64,000 nt of DNA, from positions 62,001-126,000 of the forward strand of contig JAEMWC010001578.1 of the NCBI GenBank assembly GCA_016490735.1, given 5' to 3'. The notes under the pieces are model-generated. The model had not been told where the DNA came from, searched no databases, and worked only from the letters and a program-made list of their open reading frames with translations. This DNA comes from Pachyseris speciosa (lineage: Eukaryota; Cnidaria; Anthozoa; Scleractinia; Pachyseridae). Below, piece by piece: positions 54,594 through 64,000 of this stretch. Each line of letters starts with the position of its first letter. Positions within the stretch are counted from its first letter, which is position 1. The position numbers and the translations under genes were made by a program.

Positions 54594-55586
54594 GTGATGA
54601 GCCACACTGAACCGAAAAGACACTAACCCTGCTTATAGGAGTCCCTTTTTTCAACAACAACTGAAATTTAATGGAGGTGAGACTCTCTCATATCTCCGTA
54701 GGAACTCGAGAAGGTACTCTAGTGTCCCTGAGCGCAGTCCGACTCGAATAAATCGATAATTCTTGAATCGCATCACAACTTTTTTCGCTGATGCAAATCT
54801 CTATGATTATATTTTAATGGCTAATTAATGCAGTCGAGGTTTCAGTAATGGCCGTTAAGTTGATGATGTACAACGTTTGCATTCTGAATGACCTTTGACA
54901 GTGCAGCCAGTTTTTTATTGTTTTTGACTCAGCTTTGAGTACTTTGTCATATAGTAGTTATGATGTACTCCCATCATCATGCAACATTATCCGGCATCTC
55001 TATAAAGTTCTTCTAAGTTTCAATGCTTTTGAAGTTTTCAGAGGTGTAGAATTCTCTAGCCCTCCCCTCTTCCACCCCTGTCTCCTTTCCCTTTAAGCCC
55101 AATACCTGTTTTGTACCAGCACGACCAAAGAAGTTCTCAATTTCCGCATTTTTAACAAAACACGAAGTTTGTTTAAGAACGAGCCGAAGACTATGAGCAG
55201 TCTCTCTTCCCTCTCAATCACGCATCGTGTTTTTATGTAATAAGGCAAATATATTCTCTTTGACTAATCCCTGCAAGGAAAGAGGGAATACGGGTAGCCT
55301 AAACAAGCCGATTGTGCCATTTGAGAGCTATGCATGTCACAAAATGGCTTTATTACACCCATTTTGAAATCACTGGTGATCCTTGCAATCTGATTGGCTC
55401 TCAACGGTGCAATTTATTCCCAAACTGCACCATTTTTTACTCTAAATGGCATTCTTTCCGTAACCCAACAAAATGAAAATGAAATAATACTAACCTATCA
55501 AATTTCATGGATAAACAAATATTAATATTGACAAAAAAAATGTGTGATTTGAAAATGGATGTAATAAAGTGGTAATGGAACTTAGT
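54594..55586. other. No recognisable gene
   Basis: AT-rich interior of the 7-kb element with no coding or structural signal beyond short imperfect repeats such as 'AAATGGCNTT' on both sides of 55360-55450. Confidence 0.4.
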
Positions 55587-55697
55587 ATCATGCAATTTTG
55601 TCTGAAATCATACTTGTGAATTCAAATTGAATTCGTGCTGCGGGCTCATTCAATTTTGAAATCAGGCATATGATTTCAGACCAAATTGCACTCCACT
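55587..55697. repeat. 111-bp imperfect hairpin
   Basis: TGCAATTTTGTCTGAAATCAT and complement at the two ends, with GAATTCAAATTGAATTCGTG at the loop. It may be a small MITE. Confidence 0.7.
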
Positions 55698-56549
55698 CAG
55701 TTCAATTACCATTATTAATCATCATTTTAAACAAGGCTAAAGGAAACCCTCAAAGACAAAGCAGTGCTCAACAACATATCAATAACTAACCCTGACCAGT
55801 GTCAGACATGGCTGGCTAAACGTGCTCATGATGTGACATCTGTTCAAGTGCTCAATCTGGCACAAATTGGTTACAGCAAGCACCGGTAGCCCAGAATTTC
55901 CATGCTATGAGCTATTAGTGCGTGCACGACTTTATCTTCGTATGAATATATGTGGAAACTTCTACTTCTGATTGCATGGCTCCTGCATTTTCCTTGCAAT
56001 AATTTTATGTCATGTACTGCAGAGATAACTATCGCTATAAACACAAGTTGTGACAAACAGTGCATCAGGAATGAAATAAATAATTAAAACTCTGGAAAAA
56101 AGAATAACCACAGAAACCTTGTACTCATTACAGATCACAAAATGTTCTCATTTTTATTTGGGTTATTGTCAGAGTAAAATATTCAATTTCCTCTTTATCT
56201 TTACATGTATATTTCATTTGTATTTATATCATTTTTATTTCATCTGTTTTTAATATTTCCTCTTTTTCCCATATTTTCTTTTTTATGACTCCGCACCCTG
56301 CACTCCACGTTTAGGAACAACCATTGCATTAGTATGAAAAAATAGTCCATCGTCTGTTCACTTGCAAGACTCCATTTTCTTTTGTGATACATTTGAAATT
56401 AATTTTCATTTGGTTTCCCTCTTGTCCTCCAGTGCTTTGAACATTTCACCAGCCAAAATAACTAGTGAAGTGCAAAATGCACTAGCCAAAATGGAATTTT
56501 TACCAATCTGTGGCTAGGTGGCTACCGTTAGTCTCAAGCCCTGATCATC

Positions 56550-56815
56550 GCCTGCAAAAATAAGCCCTGCCTGGGCCGGCCTGGGCTGGCGGCCTTGGCC
56601 TGCCCTAGCCGGCCTGGTCCAGTAAATGGATGAAACAATGCTTGGCCTTGGCTGGCCCAGGCCAGTGAAACTTGGGTCTGTGGAGAATTCTGCTGGCCTT
56701 GGCTGGCCCTGCCTTTACTTGGCCAGCTAATACGAGTTGTCAAGAGAGCTTTCACTGGCCTCAGCTGGCCCTGACCAACCTAAGTCAGCATATGCTGGAT
56801 TTTCAACTAAGGGGG
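56550..56815. repeat. GGCCTGG-rich irregular repeat
   Basis: Dense GGCCTTGGC/TGGCCAG/GGCTGGCC motifs, GC-rich among AT-rich neighbours and nearly free of CpG. Palindromic GGCC cores give both strands the same look. The long frame on either strand here is composition-driven. Confidence 0.7.
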
Positions 56816-57989
56816 AAGCCTGTTCTAGGTGTTCAGATTGTGCTGATCAGCAAAGCTGGTTATTGCGATAACGAAAGATGTTGCAGCGAACAGGAAAGAC
56901 GAGGAAAGACTGTGGAGAGGGGGTCTCATGCAATTTCTTCACAATTTTTTTTATCCTTATTAGTAACTAGGAACTGTGAAATTCTTGACGTGAAGAAACC
57001 GAGACCTTCTCTAGATGATGTTTATGCAAATTTTTCATGTGAACGGTCGCAGCCGCTGTCAAGCGACCACGCTCAAATTTCCCCGTTTTTTTGCCGATTG
57101 CTATCGAAAAGCTGCAATCTTGCAGTTTAGTTGCCTTACATGTACATTGATTTTGGAGTTTGATTAAAAAGAATTCAGCTTTTTTCTAATGGATGTGTCA
57201 CACAATGCGGAAGATTTAATAAATTTTTTTGACTGATTTGGATTGCGTTTTACATGTTGTTCCACTTTTGAAGAGACTGCATGCGAGAGCTAAGGGAAAT
57301 CGGTTTTGTTCTCTTTTATTGTTTGAAGTGGGAGAAGTTAATCGTTTCCTCGAAATCTGTTTTCGAGATCCTCGAAAAATTGTTCAAGCGTCTCGCAACT
57401 CGATACTCGAGCCTTGATACTCAATTCTCGATAACTTCGAGGATCGAGGATCGAGTTTCGAGTCGAGACTGTCAACTTACTCTTGAGCGGTACTGCATTT
57501 TCTACATGGTGTGTTTTCGTCTTTTGTGTCCATCAGGTAAATGCTAATATTCTGAGAGCAAAGAGTTTCCAACAGCAAAAGCATGCACATAATTATGTCA
57601 TGTGTAAAACATCTGCTGGAGAAGCATTTGATGTCTGAATTCAACCTCAAGTTTTCCTTCGAAAGTGTTAACTACTGAATGCTTGATTTGTTCAGATTGA
57701 AATTTTTTCAGCTTAACCGAGTCTTCATAAAACATTGACAGGGTGCCTTTGTTTGTTCCCTTTCAGGCAAGGTTGGTAGAAAATACACATATAAGCTTAC
57801 TTAGGATTAGCTAGGCAAGCCACTAGGTATACAAAAAATAAATATACTTTACTGCACTGTTTGAAAGATTCCAAGTCATAAAAGAATGTTGAGGACAGTC
57901 ATTTAAAATACTTTAGAGAAAAGAAATAAACTGGTTTTGTAGATATCAGAGCATTTATTTGCACTGCAACCTTTTTGTGCAGCTCACAT
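56816..57989. other. Spacer with a CTCGA-rich patch
   Basis: 57346-57470 is dense in CTCGA/TCGAG (TTCGAGGATCGAGGATCGAG). Otherwise AT-rich with no supported gene; the frame at 56672-57130 shows no domain. Confidence 0.5.
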
Positions 57990-58897
57990 AATAAGACAGA
58001 GTGTGACCTCTCATGCGAAAACGTACACTAACGGCTATCTGTTCCAATGGCGTTTTGCCGTGCACTTGCCGTTCATCAGCCATTCAATAAAATCTGTACC
58101 CGTTTGCACGGCTTGTGTTATCTGGTCAAAAAACATTGCAGCTGTTTGCACGGCTTGTCTTATCCGTTCAAAAAAATTGCAGCCGTGCGCACGGGTTGTG
58201 TTATCCGTTAAAAAGAAAAAATAAACAAAATAAAACTTCAGCCTGTTATTAAACCGTTCAGAAAGTAATAATTATTGATAGTTCGACCGTTTGCACAGCT
58301 AGGGTTATCTGTTCAGAAAAATTCTCACCCGCTGTTCATCAGTTCAGAAAAGACACTCAGTCGCATAAACAAGTCCGGTTACCCGTTAAAATATACTCCT
58401 CGAGTTTTCGTGCTTACTGTTTGTTTTTTCCTTAGTGACTTCAGAAAAATGAAGCGATGCAATCTTTCAGAACGCTAACAAACGTGTATGTTTACTAAAC
58501 ACAAACTTCAGACAAAGTCGGTCGATTTCGACTTTGTGCGGTTGTCATTGTGCAATTTCAACCGCTGTTCAGCAGTTCAGAAAAGACACTCAGTTGTATA
58601 AACATTATTCCGGTTACCCATTCAAAGCAAATAAAAGATTATACAACCTTTCAAATGGCTACGAATCCAGCCGCATATTACCAAAGTCTCATCAAAATGA
58701 AGATGTTATCCGATAAAAGCATGTCAATCGCTATTGTGAAGTCGAATTTCACACACAAAAATTTCGCATAATTATTGCACTTGGCTGCCCAAGTCTACCA
58801 AGAATCTACCATCGCTAAAATCCTTTGCAAGGTGGCTATTCTTGAATTCGTTATTACTTAATATATGCTTCGAATTTTTGCGATAACTGTTTGTTTT

Positions 58898-59364
58898 TAA
58901 TAATAATAATAATAAAAATAATAATAATAATATATCATATTTATATTGCGCATTTTCTATTCAATATTCAAATGCGCATTACAACACTGGCCGGGGGACT
59001 TGCCAGACTGCTTATCACGCAGTTTACAGTTATTAATGAAGTTGAGTTATAAGTGCCCCTGTAATGTCAATATCAAATTAAGACAGACACTAGGGGTGGT
59101 CACTGCCAGAGTTTTCTTACGTCCCTAGTGGTTCTTTAACATCCCACAGAATCAGAGAATTATGAAGAGTTGTGAGACGGGGCCTACGGTTTATCGTCCT
59201 TATCCAAGAAGACTAGAAAGTCTAACCGTTTGTAGATGTCATTACAAAGGCAGCACTTTCTCCTCAATTATTTAAAGACCGTGAGTGTTGGTCCGGCCGG
59301 GGTTTGAACCCGCGACCTCCCTCATGGTAGTCCGGTGCTCTACCACTGCGCTAACCGGTCGGTC
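58898..59364 (-). mobile_element. tRNA-derived SINE, minus copy
   Basis: The head on the minus strand reads GACCGACCGGTTAGCGCAGT (A box) and GGGTTCAAACCCC (B box) at 59280-59364. The body contains GTAATGACATCTACAAACGG and the (ATT)n tail lies at 58899-58931. The flanks TTTGTTTTT and CCTTCGTGA are continuous elsewhere (58425-58440), which fixes the insertion. Confidence 0.85.
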
Positions 59365-59769
59365 CCTTCGTGATTTCAGAAAAATGACGGAAGCAGTATT
59401 TTAGAACGCTAACGAACATGAATTCATGATCGTCTAACATCATGTTTGCTAAGCATAACGTTCGGTGGCTTAAACATCAGACAAAATGAGTCTGCGAATT
59501 ATTGCTGCTGAAAATAATTTCGAATTGTGCAGTTGTCATTGTGCAATTTTCACCCGCTGTTCATCAGTTTGGAAAAGATACTCAGTCGTATGAACATAAG
59601 TCCGGGTACCCGTTCAACGCAAATAATAGATTATACAACCTTTCAAACGGCTACAAATCCAGCCGCATATTACCAAAGTTTAGTCAAACAAAGATGTTAT
59701 CCGATAAAAGCATGTCAATCGCTATTGTGAGGTCGAATTTCATGCACAAAAATTTCGCATAATTATTGC

Positions 59770-60178
59770 CGACCGGTTAGCTAAGTGGTAGAGCACCAGA
59801 CTACCGTGCGGGAGGTCGCGGGTTCAAAACCTCGGCCGGACCAACACTCAGGGCCTTTAAATAATTGAGGAGAAAGTGCTGCCTTTGTAATGACATCTAC
59901 AAACGGTTAGACTTTCTAGTCTTCTTGGATAAGGACGAGAAACTGTAGGCCCCGTCTCACAACTCTTCATAATTCTCTGATTCCGTGGGACGTAAAAGAG
60001 CCACTAGGGATGTAACAAAGCTCTGGCTGTGACCACCCCTAGTGCTGACCTGTTCCATTCAGCAAGTGGCCGACTTGGCGTGATGTCCCAAAAAGGCTTA
60101 TAGGTGCATGAGGCCATACATATAACAGCCATAAGTCAATGGGACTTTGCGAGTGCTGAAATCATGTACATGTAGATG
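59770..60178 (+). mobile_element. tRNA-derived SINE, plus copy
   Basis: Starts CGACCGGTTAGCTAAGTGG with B box GGGTTCAAAACC, and has the same body as the minus copy (GTAATGACATCTACAAACGG). It ends ACATGTAGATG. It is flanked by TATTGC on both sides (59764-59769 and 60179-60184), a target duplication confirmed by the uninterrupted duplicate at 58765-58785. Confidence 0.9.
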
Positions 60179-60473
60179 TATTGCACTTGGCTTCCCAAGT
60201 CTACCAAGAATCTACAATCGCTAAAATCCTTTGCAAGGCGGCTATTCTTGAAGTTCTTTATTACTTAATATACTCTTCGAATTTTCCTGCTTACTATTTG
60301 TCTTTTTCCTTCCCAACAAGACCAAAATTATTCCAAGAATACAAATACACGTAGAACGCGAGTTATCATTTCGGCAACACAAGGACAAGACAATAGCGCT
60401 ATTTCATACATTGACGGAAAATTCTTGAAACTATTTCGTGAGCGGCAATTAGAAAATCCAAAACTAGAGTTCT

Positions 60474-60854
60474 CTAGCTTTCCAAAGAGACCACTATTAA
60501 CGATAGATTCCTTTGCAATTCTGAAGAATTGTCTTTTAGCAGGTCAGTGAATTCTTTGGACAAATCCGGTTTTGATGCATAAATTACTTGGTATTTATGG
60601 TTTGCTACGTCCTTCAATACACTGTTACTGAAAGCAACCGCCTTCAGACCAAAGTCATTTGATTTGACCTGTTCGTCGATTATGCTTTTCAACGGTGCTA
60701 CAACCAAAATAGAACAGAACGCGCTTGCATCCTTTGCATCAAACATTCTTCTACAGAATCGAAAATCCCAAATTACTGTCTGCTCTGTTTTGTTTTGTCT
60801 GTCAACAGGTTGTAAACGATTTCTCCTGACAGCGTGCATTGTCTGATTAGCCAA
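60474..60854 (-). pseudogene. RecQ/DEAD-like helicase fragment
   Basis: The minus-strand frame of 126 codons ends in SILVVAPLKSIIDEQVKSND, then AVAFSNSVLKDVANHKYQVI and LSLIVVSLES. The 'xxVVxPLxSLxxDQV', 'YQxIYxxPE' and 'LSxIVVDE' pattern is the start of a RecQ-type helicase core. Motif II (DExH) is lost: the frame reads VVSLES. No Walker A is visible. It may be a captured or transposon-borne helicase piece in the 4.5-kb element. Confidence 0.5.
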
Positions 60855-61344
60855 TCGAAATTAACTGTTGTCTGTGCAACGGGAAATTACATTCGGAAAT
60901 CTCGCGACTTCGTTGCTCGCTCAGCCGCTTCACAGCCAAGACAGCTTGCTCCACCTCGCTTTTGTGTTGTAAGACTCGAGAGGTCGATTTGTGGCAAGTC
61001 TACGGGAAATTCTGAAGGTGATACAAAGAGAAAAGGATGCAGAAAGGAATGGCTACTGCTCGCAGTCTATTGGCGTCACAAAGATCATAATTCGAAATTC
61101 TCGGCGCAAACATATTGCAGAGATAGTGTGGTTCAATAAGACCTTTGTTTATTTGATTCGAACTGAGCATTGCGCTACCGTTTGCAAATATCAAACACTG
61201 CGTTGCGTATGCAAATTAGCTTATTGCGAATGTTATGCGGTAAGTATAAACACCGCTCGCCGTTCTTATTAACACAAAGAGATGGTTTCGTCGTCCTAAA
61301 ATGAAGGTAGTTCCCTGTACCTAGTAAATTCTTCTAATCACATT
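60855..61344. other. No recognisable gene
   Basis: Overlapping frames at 60834-61139 and 60991-61272 lack known motifs. The stretch could be 5' flank of the helicase fragment. Confidence 0.35.
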
Positions 61345-61760
61345 TAAAGCACTTAACAAGCAAGCTCCAAATTATATAACTGACCTTCTTATACCCTATA
61401 AACCTTCAAGATCACTGCGCTCTTCTACCGAAAATCTTTTAACGAAACCTGTGTTCAATCTTAACTCATATGGTGGCCGGTCTTTTGCGTTGGCTTCATC
61501 AGTACTTTGGAATGATCTTCCACTGTCAATAAAAGATTCGTAATCGGTGGAAACTTTTAAACAGAAACTTAAGAGACATTTATTTTTACAGGCTTATGGC
61601 GGACAATGATTTTTATCGAGTAGTACTAGTAGGTAATGGTAATAATGATGGGAATTTAACGATTATATTGTATATGATAATTTTAATTTGTCACCTCTAA
61701 AGCGTTTTTGGAGCATAGGGAAAAACGCTATATAAATGTATTGTATTATTATTATTATTA
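61345..61760 (+). mobile_element. LINE 3' end (CR1/L2-type)
   Basis: Translates as ALNKQAPNYITDLLIPYKPS, then RSLRSSTENLL, YGGRSFALASSVLWNDLPLSI, one in-frame stop, then VETFKQKLKRHLFLQAYGG. This is the typical C-terminus of CR1/L2 ORF2. The tail ends ATGTATTGTATTATTATTATTATTA. It is 5'-truncated, as usual for LINE insertions. Confidence 0.8.
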
Positions 61761-62264
61761 CCTTTGTTACTGGTAGACATTAACGAGAAATATGCGTAGT
61801 GATGTTTCATTTTTGAGTTTTAAAACATCAACTCAATGTTGAATGGTGGTTTTTCGTAGCTTCGTGTAAAAGCAATCCGATTGTCGATTCAAAATAATTA
61901 TTATTGTCTTTACCCATTGAACCGTTCTCAGTGATCCATTCGAAAAATAATTATTTTATGTAGCTGTTCTCCGTTAATGCCCTGGCTAAATGATGGTTTA
62001 GCCGCCTCTCTCCACTTTGCATTGAAATGGTTTGCCATGTCTGATTTTGATGATTACATTTTTCGCGTTGTGAACAAAATTGATCAATAGCTTAGCCACC
62101 CCAACCAACAAAGAGTGCAAAGCCGGTAAAAAGCAACCAAATAAACTACATAACGTCGAAATCCGCGTTTGGTGAAACATTGTTTGTCTGTTTTAGCTAC
62201 GCAACGACGTTTATGTTTGACAAACATGATGTTGGATGAAAAATAATGATTGTTTGATCGTTGA
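61761..62264. other. No recognisable gene
   Basis: AT-rich interior of the 4.5-kb element. No coding signal. Confidence 0.4.
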
Positions 62265-62468
62265 GCCGTTCACTTGAGTCGTTCAAAATTTTTCTACAGC
62301 CGTTCAGCCATTCATTTGAGCCGTTAAAAATTTTACCACAGCCGTTCATCATAACCGTGTCAACCGGTTTGGCCATCCGTTTGTCATTCGTTCACTAGCC
62401 GTGCGTTTTGCCGTGCAAACGAACAGCCGTTAGTGTACGTTTTCGCGTGAGAGGTCACCGTCTTATTT

Positions 62469-63244
62469 AAAACACTCACTAAATGTTCGATTCGTAGCGC
62501 TTCGAGCAAATAATAGTTCATCCACTGCTTCCACTGGCAAACAAGAAACTTACACAGTTTGTTGGCTGATCCTGTTGTAAATGGTTGCTCCCTGAAAAGT
62601 TCCTCCATACACCATTTTGTTTAATTTCCAAAGACGCAAGTTTGATGAAGTGACAAAGTGAAGTGATTTTTGTTCATTTTCGGATTTGACTGTTGCAGTA
62701 GTTTTTCTTTCACTTGGACCACTTTAAGTTGATAAAACCACACAAAAATGTTTCCTCTCGCCTCTGAGTACTTATATAAGCCGTGTGTATCTTCAAGAAA
62801 CCTCGTTTTCCCAATTAATCCAGATCGCACTTCAGTCCGCCATGTTGAATTTGAACAAGCTAGTTCCCAGGAGGACCGCGAGGTCATGAACTCATGCGCA
62901 ACTCGACTTGATTTTATCTTTCTGTCGCGTGGGTTTGAACAGACACATCACTTGAGGTGAAGAAAACGGCAGACATCTAGTTCAAAAGCCACAAAATGTC
63001 CCAGGCTGTCTGGAGAGAAAGGTTAGATGTTGAAATGGATTGTTTGGATTACAGATATTTCTCCACTCATCATCGCTCGTCAGACGTTCGAACTTTTAAT
63101 CTCCAATTCTTTATCTTCTTTTTTGTATCTTTCCCTCATCATCGTTCTTTAGTTCTGAAGTGCTAACGTTCTAGAATTGAGAAGGTATGATAAGCATATG
63201 GTCATTTGCGTTTGATTTGAGGGACTAGCTAGAAGTCAGGGAAT
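62469..63244. other. No recognisable gene
   Basis: Short frames on both strands (62621-62887 minus, 62748-62960 plus) overlap without domains. No exon-like signal. Confidence 0.4.
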
Positions 63245-63857
63245 CCGGTCAACTCGCCTACGACCAAACTCGCCTACGCCAAGTCGCCTACGACTTAAGG
63301 TGAACTCGCCTACATAGGCTAGTTGTTTACTAAAAGGTTAATATATCCCGCGAGTTCGATTCTTGTTTATTTACGTAATGATCCGTAATGATTCGATGAA
63401 TTGAAGAAGGTGAAATTTTTTATATGTAGTGAAAAAGAACGCCTCAAAAAAAGCTTGCGTGTAAAACGACAGCAGAAGATTTAGACAGAAATAAAAGTTT
63501 GAAGAGACGCGTGCAGCCTTGTTTATTTACGTAATGATTCGATGAATTGAAATCATTGAAAATACTCTTAAAACAAAAATTGTTTAAGCACGAATCAGGC
63601 TTTTACTGCACACTGGTATCACTGAGTTAAAAACAATACAAGGTTCAGGTTCTAAGAGCGAAAAAAATAAATTTACTTCCGGGCGCGACCACTGCAGTGC
63701 AACAGGTGACTGTGGACTATGAAAAAGGGCTGACTGGGCAGCCCTGAGGACTGTGCTATAGTCGCAAACACTGTTCACAAAATGATAACTTAAAGTTATA
63801 AAAGACATACATTACTTAAGTGTAGGCGAGCTGCCAAGTGGTAGGCGAGTTGACCGG
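63245..63857. mobile_element. 613-bp MITE (CCGGTCAACTCGCCTAC ends)
   Basis: Perfect 17-bp TIR CCGGTCAACTCGCCTAC. Subterminal GGCGAG/CTCGCC repeats lie on both sides. GTTTATTTACGTAATGAT..ATTCGATGAATTGAA is duplicated at 63365 and 63519. No coding capacity. Confidence 0.85.
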
Positions 63858-64000
63858 TATTCGAAGTCAGAATTCCTGAATCGTTTGTTGATCACTGTCA
63901 ACTGGAAGGAATCGTTTTCTTTGAATCAGATCTTTCGATTGCAACAAGTTTCTGTCAATGAAGTTAAATTATTGACTGATCATTTGAGCATCACTGACAT

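Larger units (their letters stand above)
49524..56543. mobile_element. 7-kb inverted-repeat element with CAGGGC ends
   Basis: Tips are CAGGGCGCGAGACTAAC and the complement of CAGGGCTTGAGACTAAC, flanked by ATCATC on both sides (49518-49523 and 56544-56549), a 6-bp target duplication. The arms share CACTAGCC repeats near the tips, a GTTGTTCCTAAAAACG block (51002 and about 56325) and an AAACCTTGTACTC-type block (51270 and about 56120). The left arm has ~1.3 kb with no partner. CAGGG tips recall hAT elements, but those make 8-bp duplications. No transposase survives. Three or more palindromic elements lie inside. Confidence 0.8.
58546..60300. repeat. Duplicated internal block, both copies with SINE insertions
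   Basis: Copy 1 starts near 58546 (GTGCAATTTCAACCGCTGTTC) and copy 2 near 59536. Both contain TATACAACCTTTCAAA, AAGATGTTATCCGATAAAAG and TTCGCATAATTATTGC. Copy 2 is split at 59769 by a SINE and resumes at 60179 (TATTGCACTTGGC). Copy 1 runs to about 58897, where the minus-strand SINE begins. Confidence 0.85.
57990..62468. mobile_element. 4.5-kb long-TIR element with GTTC minisatellite arms
   Basis: The left tip (AATAAGAC..GTGACCTCTCATGCGAAAA) and right tip (complement of AATAAGAC..GTGACCTCTCACGCGAAAA) match. They continue into CGTACACTAACGGCT and irregular GTTCAxxxGTTTGCACGGCT-type repeats on both sides (58025-58215 and 62265-62440). The target duplication is not clear. The interior has a duplicated ~330-bp block, two SINEs, a LINE 3' end and a RecQ-like fragment. 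Confidence 0.75.

Noticed and set aside
56672..57130. 152-codon open frame
   Set aside because: Its first part is the GGCC repeat and the rest has no recognisable protein features.
59280..59364. tRNA gene on the minus strand (and its plus twin at 59770)
   Set aside because: Both continue into the same ~330-bp SINE body with an AT-rich tail.

Overview
The window looks like nuclear DNA from an animal, most likely an anthozoan cnidarian and perhaps a stony coral. It is AT-rich, has spliceosomal GT-AG introns and tRNA-derived SINEs, carries CR1/L2-type and Penelope-like retroelements, has many palindromic MITEs, and contains part of a fucolectin (F5/8-type C-like) gene. The species assignment is inference. 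There are no bacterial operons, rRNA genes or CRISPR arrays. Almost everything recognisable is mobile DNA; the only host-like gene is the two-exon fucolectin domain at 42.6-44.7 kb.

Region by region. (1) 1-15.4 kb: the decayed remains of a large DNA transposon. P-element/THAP9-like transposase pieces lie at 1.3-1.9 and 7.5-8.25 kb, zinc-knuckle pieces at 8.5-9.1 kb and a YqaJ-like nuclease at 10.1-10.9 kb. Similar ~160-bp sequences lie at both ends (1-160 and 15208-15376). A SINE pair (9.5-10.1 kb) and a broken CR1-like LINE (about 11.5-14.6 kb, with a 2A-like peptide motif and a PHD-like finger) have landed inside. (2) 16085-38464: a 22.4-kb transposon with enormous terminal inverted repeats (4.8 and 6.3 kb), each mostly made of a 20-bp minisatellite. 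Its minus-strand gene encodes a DDE transposase fused to an OTU-type protease fold and a double CXC (cysteine-rich) domain. The gene is broken by a 7.7-kb TIR element inserted between the two halves of the OTU domain. That element in turn holds two further ~2.9-kb long-TIR elements, each holding a MITE, which gives four levels of nesting. (3) 38.5-44.7 kb: MITEs, a higher-order tandem repeat of 598 bp, and the fucolectin exons. (4) 45.2-47.8 kb: a foldback element interrupted by a MITE, then a Penelope-like reverse transcriptase. (5) 48.5-56.5 kb: two abutting MITEs, then a 7-kb CAGGGC-ended inverted-repeat element holding three more palindromic elements. (6) 58-62.5 kb: a 4.5-kb inverted-repeat element with a duplicated segment, two oppositely oriented SINEs, a LINE 3' end and a RecQ-like helicase fragment. 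(7) 63.2-63.9 kb: one more MITE.

The main discovery candidate is the 16.1-38.5 kb element, together with the recurring pattern that several unrelated-looking elements here carry their own minisatellite inside their inverted repeats. Excising the 7.7-kb insertion in silico puts the two OTU halves in one frame. The leader intron of the transposase ends at the inner edge of the terminal repeat, so the repeat appears to supply the promoter and leader. One -1 frameshift near 31912 plus the insertion make this copy non-autonomous.
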